A stretch of 45,250 nt of DNA from an uncultured Clostridium sp. (GCA_930986425.1 CAKNJR010000013.1:1-45250); one strand, 5' to 3'. Shown: positions 16,951-26,146, counted from the stretch's first letter. Program-made: numbers and translations. Notes: generated by a model from the letters alone, not told the origin.

Positions 16951-18237
16951 ATGAAGGTTTTAAAGAGTTTAAAGTTTATATATTTTTGTATTGTTTTTAC
17001 TTTTGTTTTTAGCTTATTTTTATCTTTGGGAACTTCGAGTTATGCAAGTAGTAGTCCTACTGTAAATTCCGAAGCAGCAATCTTAATGGATGCTTCACAA
17101 GGTAAAGTTCTTTATGAGAAAAATTCTACTAAGCAGATGTATCCTGCAAGTACCACTAAAGTTATGACAGCAATTTTAACTGTTGAAAATTGTGATTTGA
17201 ATGCAGAAGTTACTGTTAGCTATTGGGCTGTAAACGCCGTACCATATTCTTATTCTTTGGGATACATTACTCCCGGAGAAGTTTATACAGTTGAAGAACT
17301 TTTGAATGTTACAATGATTGCATCAGCTAATGATGCTGCTTATGTTTTGGCAGAATATATTGCTAACCTAGATAATCCTGATTATGTTTTTGAAACTACT
17401 CAAACTAGCAGAGATGCTTTTGATAACAGTATTGCAGAGTTTTCTACTATGATGAATGATAAGGCAAAAGAAATTGGTTGTACAAATACTAATTTTGTTA
17501 ATCCTAATGGAATATATAATGATAATCATTATTCTACTGCTTATGACTTAGCCTTAATTGGTAAATATGCTTATGAAAATGCCATAATAAAATCTATTGG
17601 TTCTAAGGCCTCATACAATTTACCAAAGAATGAAAATCATCCTACATATACTTCAACTAATGCTTTATTAAGAAATACTCATAGATATTATTATGAGTAT
17701 GCAAATGGTTTAAAAACTGGATATACTGATGCAGCGGGATATTGCATTATTGCAACTGCTAGTAAAGATGGAATTGATTTAATTTGTGTTATTTTAAAGG
17801 GCGAGCGTTTATCTGATGGTACTGCTACAAGAGAAGCTGATTGTATAAATTTATTTAATTATGGATTTGATAATTATAAATCGGTAAATCTTGTTACAGA
17901 AGGTGATGTTGTAAGAACTATTGATATTTTAAATGGTACTGAAGATACGAAAAAACTTGATGTTACAGCAGTTAATACTTTAAATTGTGTTGTTTTTACT
18001 GATGAGGTTGTTGACGTTACACCAATTGTGCAATTTAATAACATATTAGCACCTATTGCCAAGGGTCAAGTTGTAGGAACAATTACATATACAATTGATG
18101 GGGTAAGTTACAGTAGTGATTTAATAGCTTCTCATGATGTATATAGTTCAAGTGTTATGAATATTATCTTAGCTCTTTTAGCTATATTTATGGTATTGCT
18201 AATTTTAGTTACAGTTATTTCTATAAAGAAAAAATAA
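16951..18237 (+). CDS. D-alanyl-D-alanine carboxypeptidase (S11, DacA/DacF-like)
   Basis: 428 residues with a signal peptide (~1-33). Serine penicillin-binding motifs are intact: S67-T-T-K70 (PASTTKVM), S125-A-N127 (ASANDAA) and K255-T-G257 (LKTGYTD). It removes the terminal D-Ala from peptidoglycan stem peptides and so limits cross-linking. A PBP5-like C-terminal region and a membrane helix (~400-423) followed by KKK anchor it, unlike the amphipathic helix of DacA. I chose ATG 16951 because GGAG lies six bases upstream. Divergent from comEA. The sporulation paralogue DacF is equally possible. Confidence 0.93.
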   Translation: MKVLKSLKFIYFCIVFTFVFSLFLSLGTSSYASSSPTVNSEAAILMDASQGKVLYEKNSTKQMYPASTTKVMTAILTVENCDLNAEVTVSYWAVNAVPYSYSLGYITPGEVYTVEELLNVTMIASANDAAYVLAEYIANLDNPDYVFETTQTSRDAFDNSIAEFSTMMNDKAKEIGCTNTNFVNPNGIYNDNHYSTAYDLALIGKYAYENAIIKSIGSKASYNLPKNENHPTYTSTNALLRNTHRYYYEYANGLKTGYTDAAGYCIIATASKDGIDLICVILKGERLSDGTATREADCINLFNYGFDNYKSVNLVTEGDVVRTIDILNGTEDTKKLDVTAVNTLNCVVFTDEVVDVTPIVQFNNILAPIAKGQVVGTITYTIDGVSYSSDLIASHDVYSSSVMNIILALLAIFMVLLILVTVISIKKK

Positions 18238-18265
18238 TTTATAATGAATTAAATATTTTGAATAA

Positions 18266-18316
18266 AAATATTGGGGCAATAAATCTTTATGATTTAATTG
18301 CCCCTCAATATTTAAT
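18266..18316. terminator. bidirectional terminator
   Basis: A long hairpin: GGGGCAAT (18273-18280) with ATTGCCCC (18297-18304), extended inward by AAATC/GATTT and outward by AATATTG/CAATATT with small bulges. It lies between the convergent carboxypeptidase and LCP genes. Confidence 0.8.
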
Positions 18317-18441
18317 TTTAGCTATATAAATAGTTTATATAATATTATATCATTTTTTTATATTTGTCAATATTAATAATTTCAATTTTTTTATTTTTTC
18401 AATATTTTTTATTTTGTCTACATAAATACATTAGTATTATT

Positions 18442-19743
18442 TTAGTAATCTCTTCCAAGGATTATTGTGAAATCTACATTAGCATTGTCTTCTCCCATTA
18501 TGCTACTACCAGTTCCAAGTAATGCTATAAGTGAACTTTCAGTATCTGCACTGTTATTAGTTCTATTTATAATTGTTGTTGCTTCTGTAACATTTGTATT
18601 TCCTTCTTTAGCTACTGTATATCCTTGGGCTTCAAGTTGTTGTATGGCTCTATCTAATTTACTATCACTTCCAGTACCGTTAAGAACTTCTATTGTTAAA
18701 TCTTCTGTTACTGTTGCTCCTGATGATATTTCATTTGAATTAGCTTCGTTTGCAATAGTATTTCCTTGTGTTTCTTCTGTTCCTAAAGATGTTAGAAACA
18801 AATTATTTACTACTTGCTTTGCCTCATCTTCATCTACTAAATAAACTGCTACACCATTACAATATTGTGCAACACCTGGAAGCATATCTGTTTTTATGTT
18901 GTCAGCATTTATATTTAATAATGCTGGTGCATATTCCATCATGGTATCAAAATCTATATTTGTTTCAACTTCTTGTTCTATTACATTTAAAATATCATTT
19001 ATTTTTGTAATATTTTCCAATTTAAGAGTTTGTTTTGCAACTGCCATTAAGAATTCTCTTTGTGTTCTCATTCTTCCTAAGTCATTGTCTCCATATTCAT
19101 ATGAATATGATGTTCCATTGTTGTTGTGTCTAAATCTTACTAGCCACTCTGCCTTTTGACCATCTAATAGTTGATATCCTGGTTCTAAGTGTATATATAA
19201 ATCTTGAGAACTATCATCATAATCCATCTTTATTGGCACATCAAAGTATACTCCTCCAATGGCATCTACTAGGTCTCTTAATGCTTTAGTATCAACAGTT
19301 ATATAATATTTAATATTTAATCCTGTTAAATCATTTACTGCATCGATTGTTCTTTGTGGACTTATTTGATATTTTGAGTTAATTTTATCTGATGCTGTTG
19401 CTGTATTTGGATTACTTCCAACAAAGCTATCTCTAGGTATTGATAAAAGTGCCGCATCTCCTGTACTTGGGCTATATTTTGCCACCATTATAGTATCTGT
19501 CATTGCCTCACTTTTACCAAGTAACAAGCAATAGAAGTCTGGCAAACTCTTTACTTTTTCTGGGTCTGTACCAACTAAGGTTGTTACAATTCCTGTTAAC
19601 CCTCCACCATTTTGATATACTTTATATATAAATACTCCTGCTACTACTATGATGATTAATAATATAATTAATAAAACTTTGCCGACAATTTTACGGCCTT
19701 TTTTCTTTTGCTTTTTTTCTTTAGATTTTTTATTATTACTCAT
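18442..19743 (-). CDS. LytR-CpsA-Psr (LCP) family wall-polymer ligase
   Basis: 433 residues: a Lys-rich cytoplasmic tail, one membrane helix (~22-44), an LCP catalytic domain (~80-240) and a C-terminal LytR_C domain (~345-430, TIEVLNGTGSDSKLD...). LCP hallmarks are present: TDTIMVAKYSPSTGDAALLS, SIPRDSFVG and GDNDLGRMRTQREFL, whose Arg/Asp residues bind pyrophosphate lipid substrates. LCP enzymes attach teichoic acids or capsular glycans to peptidoglycan. The gene has its own promoter (19780-19808) and appears monocistronic. Confidence 0.93.
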   Translation of the reverse strand: MSNNKKSKEKKQKKKGRKIVGKVLLIILLIIIVVAGVFIYKVYQNGGGLTGIVTTLVGTDPEKVKSLPDFYCLLLGKSEAMTDTIMVAKYSPSTGDAALLSIPRDSFVGSNPNTATASDKINSKYQISPQRTIDAVNDLTGLNIKYYITVDTKALRDLVDAIGGVYFDVPIKMDYDDSSQDLYIHLEPGYQLLDGQKAEWLVRFRHNNNGTSYSYEYGDNDLGRMRTQREFLMAVAKQTLKLENITKINDILNVIEQEVETNIDFDTMMEYAPALLNINADNIKTDMLPGVAQYCNGVAVYLVDEDEAKQVVNNLFLTSLGTEETQGNTIANEANSNEISSGATVTEDLTIEVLNGTGSDSKLDRAIQQLEAQGYTVAKEGNTNVTEATTIINRTNNSADTESSLIALLGTGSSIMGEDNANVDFTIILGRDY

Positions 19744-19779
19744 TTATTTATATCACTCCTAAAATTTTAGTCTGCCCTT

Positions 19780-19808
19780 AGTATATCAAATATGAATTAT
19801 AATATCAA
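19780..19808 (-). promoter_or_regulatory. promoter of LCP gene
   Basis: TTGATA (19803-19808) and TATACT (19780-19785) on the minus strand with 17-base spacing. Confidence 0.6.
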
Positions 19809-19877
19809 GATTTTTAGGATTTTTTCACATAAAAAACATCTTAATATTTTATTAAGATTCTTTTTCGACATTTTAAA

Positions 19878-19924
19878 TTGGGGACGGACCTTTTTTGAAA
19901 ATTTAAAAAAAGGTCCGTCCCCAA
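19878..19924. repeat. GC-rich REP-like inverted repeat
   Basis: TTGGGGACGGACCTTTTTT (19878-19896) is matched by its exact 19-base complement at 19906-19924 around a 9-base loop. The GGGGACGGACC core is far richer in G/C than its surroundings. Very similar GGGGACGG-type hairpins are dispersed in several Firmicute genomes, so this is likely one copy of a REP-like family. It may also stop transcription downstream of thyX. Confidence 0.65.
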
Positions 19925-19935
19925 CTGAAAATCTT

Positions 19936-20607
19936 TTATACTTCTGGTGCAATTCTAAATTCTGCATACCATTCTTCTTTAAATTCTTTGTCATACTCTA
20001 CATTTCCGAATATTTCTGGCATTTCTTTTTGGAAATATTTTAAAAGTGGTATTAATAATTGTCTTATTGCAGGATGAGCATGGTTTGATGTTCTTAATTC
20101 TAATATGTGTTTCCATTCTCTTATATCTGCTGTCATTGTTACTTCTGCTGCTGTGCTATGTGGTAAAACTAGTCTGCACATATCTGTTGATGCGTTTAGT
20201 TTTTTCATTTCTAAATAGTGTTTTTCCATATCTTCCATTGATTTTTTCCATTCTGCATACACTTTTTCATCTTCAATATAAGCTGGATTTACGCATTTGA
20301 TTTCATTTCCATATTTATCTTTATCATAGCTACAATATCTTGTTGATTCTATTGAGAAACTTCCAAATCTATGTCTTGTTAAGTCTTTGTATACTCCTAT
20401 ATCACAGTACATTCTTATAGTTACTTTTTCATGTTCTAAGACTGATTCATGTCCTCTGTTTATACAATTTTTTAATAAATTTTTATAGCTATCCTCTGTT
20501 ATATTCCCCTCTGAACGATAGCATGTTCTACAAGCTCTTTCTATTCTTTTCATTATTTTTATTCCATCAATTTTTTCTACTTCTATCCATGGCTCTACTA
20601 TTTTCAT
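19936..20607 (-). CDS. thyX: flavin-dependent thymidylate synthase
   Basis: 223 residues. The ThyX motif is present as TRHRFGSFSIESTRYCSY, corresponding to RHRxxSxNxxSxR. The conserved C-terminal helix HILELRTSNHAHPAIRQLLI also matches. ThyX methylates dUMP to dTMP using methylene-tetrahydrofolate, FAD and NADPH. ATG follows GAGGAG. No thyA or dihydrofolate reductase gene lies in the window. Confidence 0.93.
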   Translation of the reverse strand: MKIVEPWIEVEKIDGIKIMKRIERACRTCYRSEGNITEDSYKNLLKNCINRGHESVLEHEKVTIRMYCDIGVYKDLTRHRFGSFSIESTRYCSYDKDKYGNEIKCVNPAYIEDEKVYAEWKKSMEDMEKHYLEMKKLNASTDMCRLVLPHSTAAEVTMTADIREWKHILELRTSNHAHPAIRQLLIPLLKYFQKEMPEIFGNVEYDKEFKEEWYAEFRIAPEV

Positions 20608-20661
20608 CTTTCTTCTCCTCTTTTTAATTCATATTTTCTTTTTCTATTTTCTATATTTGTT

Positions 20662-21312
20662 TTAATTTTTATAAATTGAATTTAATATAAAATTATTATT
20701 ATACATTATTGAACCTATATTTGAAGAATTTATTAATTCTAACAAATTAGTATTTGCTATTAATGGTGAAATCATTGAAATTACTGCTAATATTGCATAA
20801 ATTATTATTGCTCCTTCTATGGCTCCACAAATTGCTCCACCAATTTTGTTTATTTGTCCTATTAATGGTATTTTGTCTATTAGCTTTGAAACGACTTTTA
20901 CCAAAGCAAGTACTATTCTTACAATAATAAATATTGCTATAAATACAATAAATGAAATTATTCCCCCTGCAAGTTCTCTTCCAATAGCATTAAATGCTTC
21001 TTCTTTTGATGTGTTTACATTGCTTGTTATTCCATTAATATACTCTTTTACTCCTTCTGGTAAGCTTGAGTCTGCTTCAACAGTGAAGTCTGTATCACTT
21101 AATGGTATGTTAGATGATATTGTTTGTGCTAAATTTTCATCGAAATTTGTGTTTTCAACAATTACATTTGTTATTGGTCTGCAAAGTACTATTGCTAATA
21201 CTAGTGCAATAACAACTGCAAGAATATCAATTACACATGAAATCAATCCTTTTTTTAGCCCTACAAATATGGCTGATACCATTATTATTAAAATTATTAA
21301 GTCTACTACCAT
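20662..21312 (-). CDS. CvpA family membrane protein
   Basis: 216 residues with four to five membrane helices. The opening VVDLIILIIMVSAIFVGLKK is typical of CvpA (first known for colicin V production), and a later IDKIPLIGQINKIGGAICGA segment matches the second half of the family. The family's role in Firmicutes is poorly defined. ATG 21310-21312 has no ribosome binding site in reach; the only good one (AAAGGAG, 21345-21351) lies 32 bases upstream, separated by a 9-bp hairpin that would bring it into range. See the separate regulatory entry. Confidence 0.82.
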   Translation of the reverse strand: MVVDLIILIIMVSAIFVGLKKGLISCVIDILAVVIALVLAIVLCRPITNVIVENTNFDENLAQTISSNIPLSDTDFTVEADSSLPEGVKEYINGITSNVNTSKEEAFNAIGRELAGGIISFIVFIAIFIIVRIVLALVKVVSKLIDKIPLIGQINKIGGAICGAIEGAIIIYAILAVISMISPLIANTNLLELINSSNIGSIMYNNNFILNSIYKN

Positions 21313-21321
21313 AACATTTTA

Positions 21322-21388
21322 TACGATATATTTTATATCATAATCTCCTTTGCTTATATTTAGGTTTTTTAAGGATTTACCTATAAAC
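21322..21388 (-). promoter_or_regulatory. cvpA leader: shared element and SD-hairpin-start arrangement
   Basis: The minus-strand order is: an element at 21358-21388 with TAGGT/ACCTA pairing, the SD AAAGGAG (21345-21351), then a hairpin TATGATATA-AAA-TATATCGTA (21334-21342 with 21322-21330, one T-G pair), then ATG (21312). Collapsing the hairpin leaves about 11 bases between SD and ATG. A closely similar element and layout precede 31111-31539. A minimal ATG-ATA-TAA frame also follows the SD. Confidence 0.5.
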
Positions 21389-21405
21389 CTTATATTTTAT
21401 AAACA

Positions 21406-22533
21406 TTATAAACTTATTATTTCTACTCTGTCTCTGTAAATAATTCCTGCTATACTATCTCCTAAAACTATATTCCTATAACTTTGTCTTGATGAGAAAT
21501 GTTTTATTAACCATGCGTTATGATTTAAGAATACTACTTCATTTCCTAAATTTACTGCAACTATGCTATCACTACAATATAAGTCTTTAGGCATTTGTTC
21601 TAACAAATATGTACTTTCACTTGAATTTCTTGAATTGATAATTTTTGCTTCATATTCACTACTTAATATTCCTGTTGAATTTTCTTGTATTCTACAAATA
21701 TAATTTGCCATTTCAATATCTAAAAATAAAGTTTTGTCATCTATTTCAACTATTTTTTCTGAATTGCCCTCTGACAATCTATAAACTGAATTATCATACT
21801 GGCAAATCAAGTTATTATCATCATATTGTATGCTTATAATTAAGCTATTATTTTCTGGATTATATGTATAAACTATTGCTTCTGATGGTGCTGTTTTGGC
21901 TTTTTCAATAGAAATAGTTTTTACTACTGATGTAATGATTGTTCCTGAAGTATTTGATTCAGCAAAACTCAAATATTGGTTATTATCTGATATTGCCAAA
22001 TTAGTTGCTATTGTTGAAGATAAGTATGTTTTAAATTCTTCGTCTCCAGTTATTCCATACATTACAATTACTGATTTATATGTGGTTCCTGTAAGTACTA
22101 CACCAACAGCTCCATTTTTATTTACTGTAATATTGGAAATATTACCTTCCATTGTTTTTTGCCACTGAAGGCTTGTATTGTATATTAAATATAAATTTTG
22201 ACTTCCTTTATCTCCTATCAATAAATATCTTCCGCTTGAACTAAATATTGGATTATTGATTGATACATTTATTGTAGTTTCTTCTTTTCCTGATGTATTA
22301 TATATTGTAAGTTCATTATTTTGTAGTATTACTATATGATTATCATAAGCAAATATATTTGAATTTTCGTTTTCTAGTTGTATTGTTGGTAAATCTTCTT
22401 CTTCAATATTTTTTCTAAAAATATATTCATCCATCCAATTTCGTACATCTTCATTTGCAATATATAATGATATTATTGTAATTATTACTATGCCTATAAT
22501 TAGACCTATTATTAATATTACCTTTTTCTTCAT
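21406..22533 (-). CDS. membrane-anchored beta-propeller-like protein (DUF5711-like)
   Basis: 375 residues. An N-terminal membrane helix (ILIIGLIIGIVIITIISLYI) is followed by an external domain rich in beta strands with repeats such as IFAYDNHIVILQNNELTIYN and LLIGDKGSQNLYLIYN, suggesting a WD/PQQ-like propeller. The overall layout matches DUF5711, a Clostridia family next to cvpA in many genomes; I base this on resemblance, not a search. No enzymatic motif is visible. It lies directly upstream of cvpA on the same strand, so shared expression is plausible. Ribosome binding site AAAGGAAG. Confidence 0.7.
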   Translation of the reverse strand: MKKKVILIIGLIIGIVIITIISLYIANEDVRNWMDEYIFRKNIEEEDLPTIQLENENSNIFAYDNHIVILQNNELTIYNTSGKEETTINVSINNPIFSSSGRYLLIGDKGSQNLYLIYNTSLQWQKTMEGNISNITVNKNGAVGVVLTGTTYKSVIVMYGITGDEEFKTYLSSTIATNLAISDNNQYLSFAESNTSGTIITSVVKTISIEKAKTAPSEAIVYTYNPENNSLIISIQYDDNNLICQYDNSVYRLSEGNSEKIVEIDDKTLFLDIEMANYICRIQENSTGILSSEYEAKIINSRNSSESTYLLEQMPKDLYCSDSIVAVNLGNEVVFLNHNAWLIKHFSSRQSYRNIVLGDSIAGIIYRDRVEIISL

Positions 22534-22608
22534 TTTACTTCCTTTAGTTTTTTGTTATATTTTATACTACTTTAATATGTTTGTAAAGTATATTTAATTC
22601 CTATATTC

Positions 22609-22656
22609 AAAAAATTAGCCCTCATTACTAAACTTCTGTCTAATAACTTGGGCTTT
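22609..22656 (-). terminator. intrinsic terminator of the ABC operon
   Basis: On the minus strand AGCCC pairs with GGGCT (22650-22654 with 22617-22621), with an inner TTATTA/TAGTAA stem. A TTTTTT tail follows (22609-22616). Confidence 0.75.
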
Positions 22657-22668
22657 ATTATTATTTAT

Positions 22669-24135
22669 TTATTTTTTTCTCTTTCTGACTATTGATATTA
22701 CTATTCCTGCAATAATTATGATTATTGGAATTGTAAATATAATCCAAAGAACTATTCTATTTTCTTTTTCTGTAATTGCTTCAAATGATACTAATCCTGT
22801 ATCTTTTCTAATTCTTATAGAATCTTCTCTATCTGAAAGATATGCAATTGTATTTAATATTATGTCTTTATTTTGTCTTATAGAAATTGGTGTTCCTATA
22901 CTTCCAGATATTTGTACAGTATAATTTGTAGCAAATAATGCATTTGAATATGCAACCAATGTTGATTCTGTGTCATCATCTATTTTCTTAGTTAGAATTT
23001 CTGCTAGCACAAATGGTCCTTCTTCATCAGAATCTAGTTTTTGTGATATATCTGAATTTATATCTTCTCTATAGAAAGAGCTTTCTGTTGATTGTAAGAA
23101 TGGGCTAGCTGTAACTCCTAAAGCTTCTAGCTCTTCATCAGATACTGTATTGATTTTTCCAGAATCTAATAAAGCTATTGTTCCATCTGTGTATAAGTCT
23201 TTTACTATTCCATTATATGTCATTTGAGGTATTATTAAGTCAGGTGTTCCTGCTATCATGTTTTCTGTTGATTCTTCACATATAACTCCACTTGAAAAAC
23301 TTATACCAAATTGTGATAATATTTTAGTTATATTTGGATATGTGGTTTCTTCAGTCCAATTTGAAGTAAATACATAAGGGTCTTGCATCCAAACTATTTT
23401 TCCACCAGCATTTATATAATTTTGAATTTTTTCTGTTTCTAAATCTGTAAAATCACTAGTTGGGTTTGCAATTACTAAAACATCACATGTTTCAGGCATA
23501 TCTGATGTAAGTAAATCTATTGTGTTTACATCGTTTACATCATTCTCTATATATGTTGCAAGTGTTCCCATTGGTGATGATGAATCAATACCATATTCGC
23601 CATGTCCTGTTAAGAAATATATTTGAGGCTTTTGAGCTATTGTTACATCTAGAATTGCGTTTGTAAGTTTTTGTTCTGTTATATCTATTGTTTGATAAGT
23701 ACTACTATCATATGTATACATTTCACTGCTATCAATTATTTTATATCTTTCTGTTGCTTGAACTGCTACTAATTGGCTAGTTGTACTTACATTATATTGT
23801 GCTGCCAAATCTGGTCTTTCTGATGTATCAATTATTTGGATTGTTATTTTATCATTTACATCATGATATTGTTTTGCAAGGGTTACTGTTGTACTTTCTT
23901 CATCATATCCAAAGAAATATATTGTTACGTTTTGTGTAACTTGTGAAATTTGTTCTTTTGATTCGTCTGATAAAGTATATAGTTTTTCTTTTGTAAAATC
24001 TAATGGTGTTATATTTAAATTGTTAAACAATAAATTTATTAAAATAAATATTGCGACAAGTATTAAAACTAGAGCAATAGTAAGAATACCATCTCTTATC
24101 CATTTTTTCTTGATTATTTCAATTAATTTTCTCAT
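22669..24135 (-). CDS. GldG-like ABC-transporter auxiliary protein
   Basis: 488 residues with an N-terminal helix (~15-37), a large external alpha/beta domain (~45-455) and a C-terminal helix (IVLWIIFTIPIIIIIAGIVI) before RKRKK. The region YFLTGHGEYGIDSSSPMGTL ... DVLVIANPTSDFTDLETEKI ... GGKIVWMQDPY is typical of the GldG/ABC_transp_aux family, which resembles periplasmic intraflagellar-transport-like proteins. It follows the permease by 15 bases and completes a three-gene system. In Bacteroidetes these proteins support gliding; the clostridial role is unknown. Confidence 0.85.
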   Translation of the reverse strand: MRKLIEIIKKKWIRDGILTIALVLILVAIFILINLLFNNLNITPLDFTKEKLYTLSDESKEQISQVTQNVTIYFFGYDEESTTVTLAKQYHDVNDKITIQIIDTSERPDLAAQYNVSTTSQLVAVQATERYKIIDSSEMYTYDSSTYQTIDITEQKLTNAILDVTIAQKPQIYFLTGHGEYGIDSSSPMGTLATYIENDVNDVNTIDLLTSDMPETCDVLVIANPTSDFTDLETEKIQNYINAGGKIVWMQDPYVFTSNWTEETTYPNITKILSQFGISFSSGVICEESTENMIAGTPDLIIPQMTYNGIVKDLYTDGTIALLDSGKINTVSDEELEALGVTASPFLQSTESSFYREDINSDISQKLDSDEEGPFVLAEILTKKIDDDTESTLVAYSNALFATNYTVQISGSIGTPISIRQNKDIILNTIAYLSDREDSIRIRKDTGLVSFEAITEKENRIVLWIIFTIPIIIIIAGIVISIVRKRKK

Positions 24136-24150
24136 CTATATACCTCCCTT

Positions 24151-24834
24151 CTACTTAACGCTTTTTCTTCTTTGTAGCACCATAATAGTTAATATTACAA
24201 ATAGTGCTGAGAAAGATAATAATAGTACTAAGTTTTCTATTGATATTGTTCCCAAGTAGAAAGAGCCATAAAATGCTTCCATTAATGAGAAATCTATAAA
24301 TATATTACTGAAACTTGGTAAGAACCATAATAGTATAAATACTGCTATTGTTATAACAGCTGCAACTATTTGATTTTCTGTTAAGCTTGAAGCAAACATA
24401 CCAAATGATACATAAGCTATTGCTAAAAGTGCGAATCCTAGTATAGCTACCAGTGCTTTTCCTAATTGTGGCTCTCCAAAGTAACATAGTATTCCAAAAT
24501 ATATTAGTGTAAGTAATACTGATACTACAACTACTAGTGCTGCTGCAATAAACTTTCCTAATACTATTGATGTGACACTTCTTGGAGATGTTAGTAATAA
24601 TTGTTCTGTTCCGTTTTTTCTTTCTTCTGAAAACATTCTCATAGTAAGTAAAGGAACTATAAATGTTAGTATTGTTGCTGCTGAGCCAAACATGTATGGA
24701 AAATCAGTACTTAAGTATGCGAATACATCTAGGTAGAAAAATATACTACACATTAATAAGAAAACACCTATATATATGTATCCAACTGGAGATAGAAAAT
24801 ATGATTTAAATTCTTTTTTTATAATTGCCCACAT
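24151..24834 (-). CDS. ABC-2 permease, GldF-like
   Basis: 227 residues, six membrane helices. The opening MWAIIKKEFKSYFLSPVGYI and RMFSEERKNGTEQLLLTSP are characteristic of the GldF/NosY-like ABC-2 permeases. ATG overlaps the ATPase stop (TAATG at 24832-24836) and is preceded by GGAGG. It forms the membrane channel for the upstream ATPase. Confidence 0.9.
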   Translation of the reverse strand: MWAIIKKEFKSYFLSPVGYIYIGVFLLMCSIFFYLDVFAYLSTDFPYMFGSAATILTFIVPLLTMRMFSEERKNGTEQLLLTSPRSVTSIVLGKFIAAALVVVVSVLLTLIYFGILCYFGEPQLGKALVAILGFALLAIAYVSFGMFASSLTENQIVAAVITIAVFILLWFLPSFSNIFIDFSLMEAFYGSFYLGTISIENLVLLLSFSALFVILTIMVLQRRKSVK

Positions 24835-26021
24835 TATTTTTTACCTCCTTTTGTTTTTTCTTCTTTTATTTTTCTTTTAACTTCTTTAACTCTTTCCTTT
24901 TCTTCTTTTTCTCTTTTTCTATTTTCTTCCCATTGTTTATTAAATTCTTCTTTTTCCTTTTGTTTTGATTCTATTTTGTCTTGCTTTATTGCTTCTTTTC
25001 TTTCTTTTTTAGACATCGCCTTAAGCTCTTCTTCTCTTTTAGCTTTTTCTGCTTCCTCTTTCTTAGCTTTTTCTTGCACTTCTTTTTCTTTATCACTAAT
25101 TAATTTTAAGAATGCATCTTCTAATGTTATTTCTGATTTCTTTAATTCTAAAATATTTATGTCATTTTTAGGGAATAAATTAATTACTTCTTTTCTTAAA
25201 TCAGTAGATTGAGCAGCTGTTAGCAAATATTGTTTTGTTCCATCTTTTTTTTCTTTTATGAACTCTATTGATTTTAATTGTTTAATTTTTTTAGAAACTT
25301 CGTCTATTTTATTTTTTTCATCTTCCACTGTAACATAAATACGATTTTCTTCTTCAAATTGTTCTTCTAAATGGCTTGGAGTATCTACTGCTAATACTTT
25401 GCCTTTATTAATTATGATTACTTTTTCACATATTTGGCTAATTTCGGATAATATATGTGAGCTAATAATAACAGTATGATTTTTTCCTAATTTTCTAATT
25501 AATTCTCTTATTTCTGTTATTTGTTTTGGGTCAAGACCTACTGTTGGTTCATCTAGTATTAATATTTTAGGGTCACCTATAAGAGCTCCTGCAAAGCTTA
25601 CTCTTTGCTTATATCCTCTTGATAAGTTTTTGATTAACTTTTTCTGCACATTTCCTAGTCCAACTTCTTCAATTACCTTATCTACGCGTTCCTTCTTTTC
25701 TTTTCTCTTTACGTATTTTAAGTCTGCCATATAGTTTATAAATTCTCTAACAGTTAAATCATAATAAAGTGGTGTATTCTCTGGCATATATCCAATTTGT
25801 TTTTTTACTTTGTTAGCATCTTTTTCAATGTCATAATCGTTTACTATGATTTTCCCGCTTGTTTGCTCTATGTAACCAGTTAGCATATTCATTGTTGTAC
25901 TTTTTCCTGCACCGTTAGGTCCTAAAAGTCCAACAATTTCATCATCTTTTATGGTAAAACTTATATCATCTACTGCTGTAAAATTACCATACTTTTTTGT
26001 GACATGTTTAACTTCTATCAC
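24834..26021 (-). CDS. ABC transporter ATP-binding protein, GldA-like, with charged C-terminal tail
   Basis: 395 residues. The ATPase core (~1-305) has Walker A GPNGAGKSTTMN, signature NLSRGYKQRVSFAGAL, Walker B ILILDEPTVGLDP and switch ISSHILSEISQ. The remaining ~80 residues are almost entirely Lys, Glu and Arg with heptad-like spacing (KAKKEEAEKAKREEELKAMS...), a probable long charged helix not found in ordinary members. The start is GTG 26019-26021, eight bases after AAAGGAGG. It works with the GldF-like permease and GldG-like protein downstream. Confidence 0.92.
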   Translation of the reverse strand: MIEVKHVTKKYGNFTAVDDISFTIKDDEIVGLLGPNGAGKSTTMNMLTGYIEQTSGKIIVNDYDIEKDANKVKKQIGYMPENTPLYYDLTVREFINYMADLKYVKRKEKKERVDKVIEEVGLGNVQKKLIKNLSRGYKQRVSFAGALIGDPKILILDEPTVGLDPKQITEIRELIRKLGKNHTVIISSHILSEISQICEKVIIINKGKVLAVDTPSHLEEQFEEENRIYVTVEDEKNKIDEVSKKIKQLKSIEFIKEKKDGTKQYLLTAAQSTDLRKEVINLFPKNDINILELKKSEITLEDAFLKLISDKEKEVQEKAKKEEAEKAKREEELKAMSKKERKEAIKQDKIESKQKEKEEFNKQWEENRKREKEEKERVKEVKRKIKEEKTKGGKK

Positions 26022-26049
26022 TACTAGTTCCTCCTTTAGGTCTTGTTTT

Positions 26050-26078
26050 AAGGATTTGCTTTATTTTAGCAAATCCTT
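26050..26078. repeat. 11-bp hairpin in ABC operon leader
   Basis: AAGGATTTGCT (26050-26060) pairs perfectly with AGCAAATCCTT (26068-26078). A T-run follows only on the plus strand, whereas both flanking genes are on the minus strand, so it is not an obvious terminator for either. It may fold in the ABC leader. Confidence 0.45.
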
Positions 26079-26146
26079 GTTTTTTGTTTAATATTAACAT
26101 TATATTCCTTATATTTCAATAATTATAAGGTTTTTTCACATAAAAT

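Noticed and set aside
20819..21343. 174-codon plus-strand frame opposite cvpA
   Set aside because: Antisense image of the hydrophobic CvpA helices; no ribosome binding site.
26091..26140. CCTTATA/TATAAGG hairpin with T-run as terminator of the aminopeptidase gene
   Set aside because: The T-run is on the plus strand and upstream flanking genes are on the minus strand; short AT-only stem.
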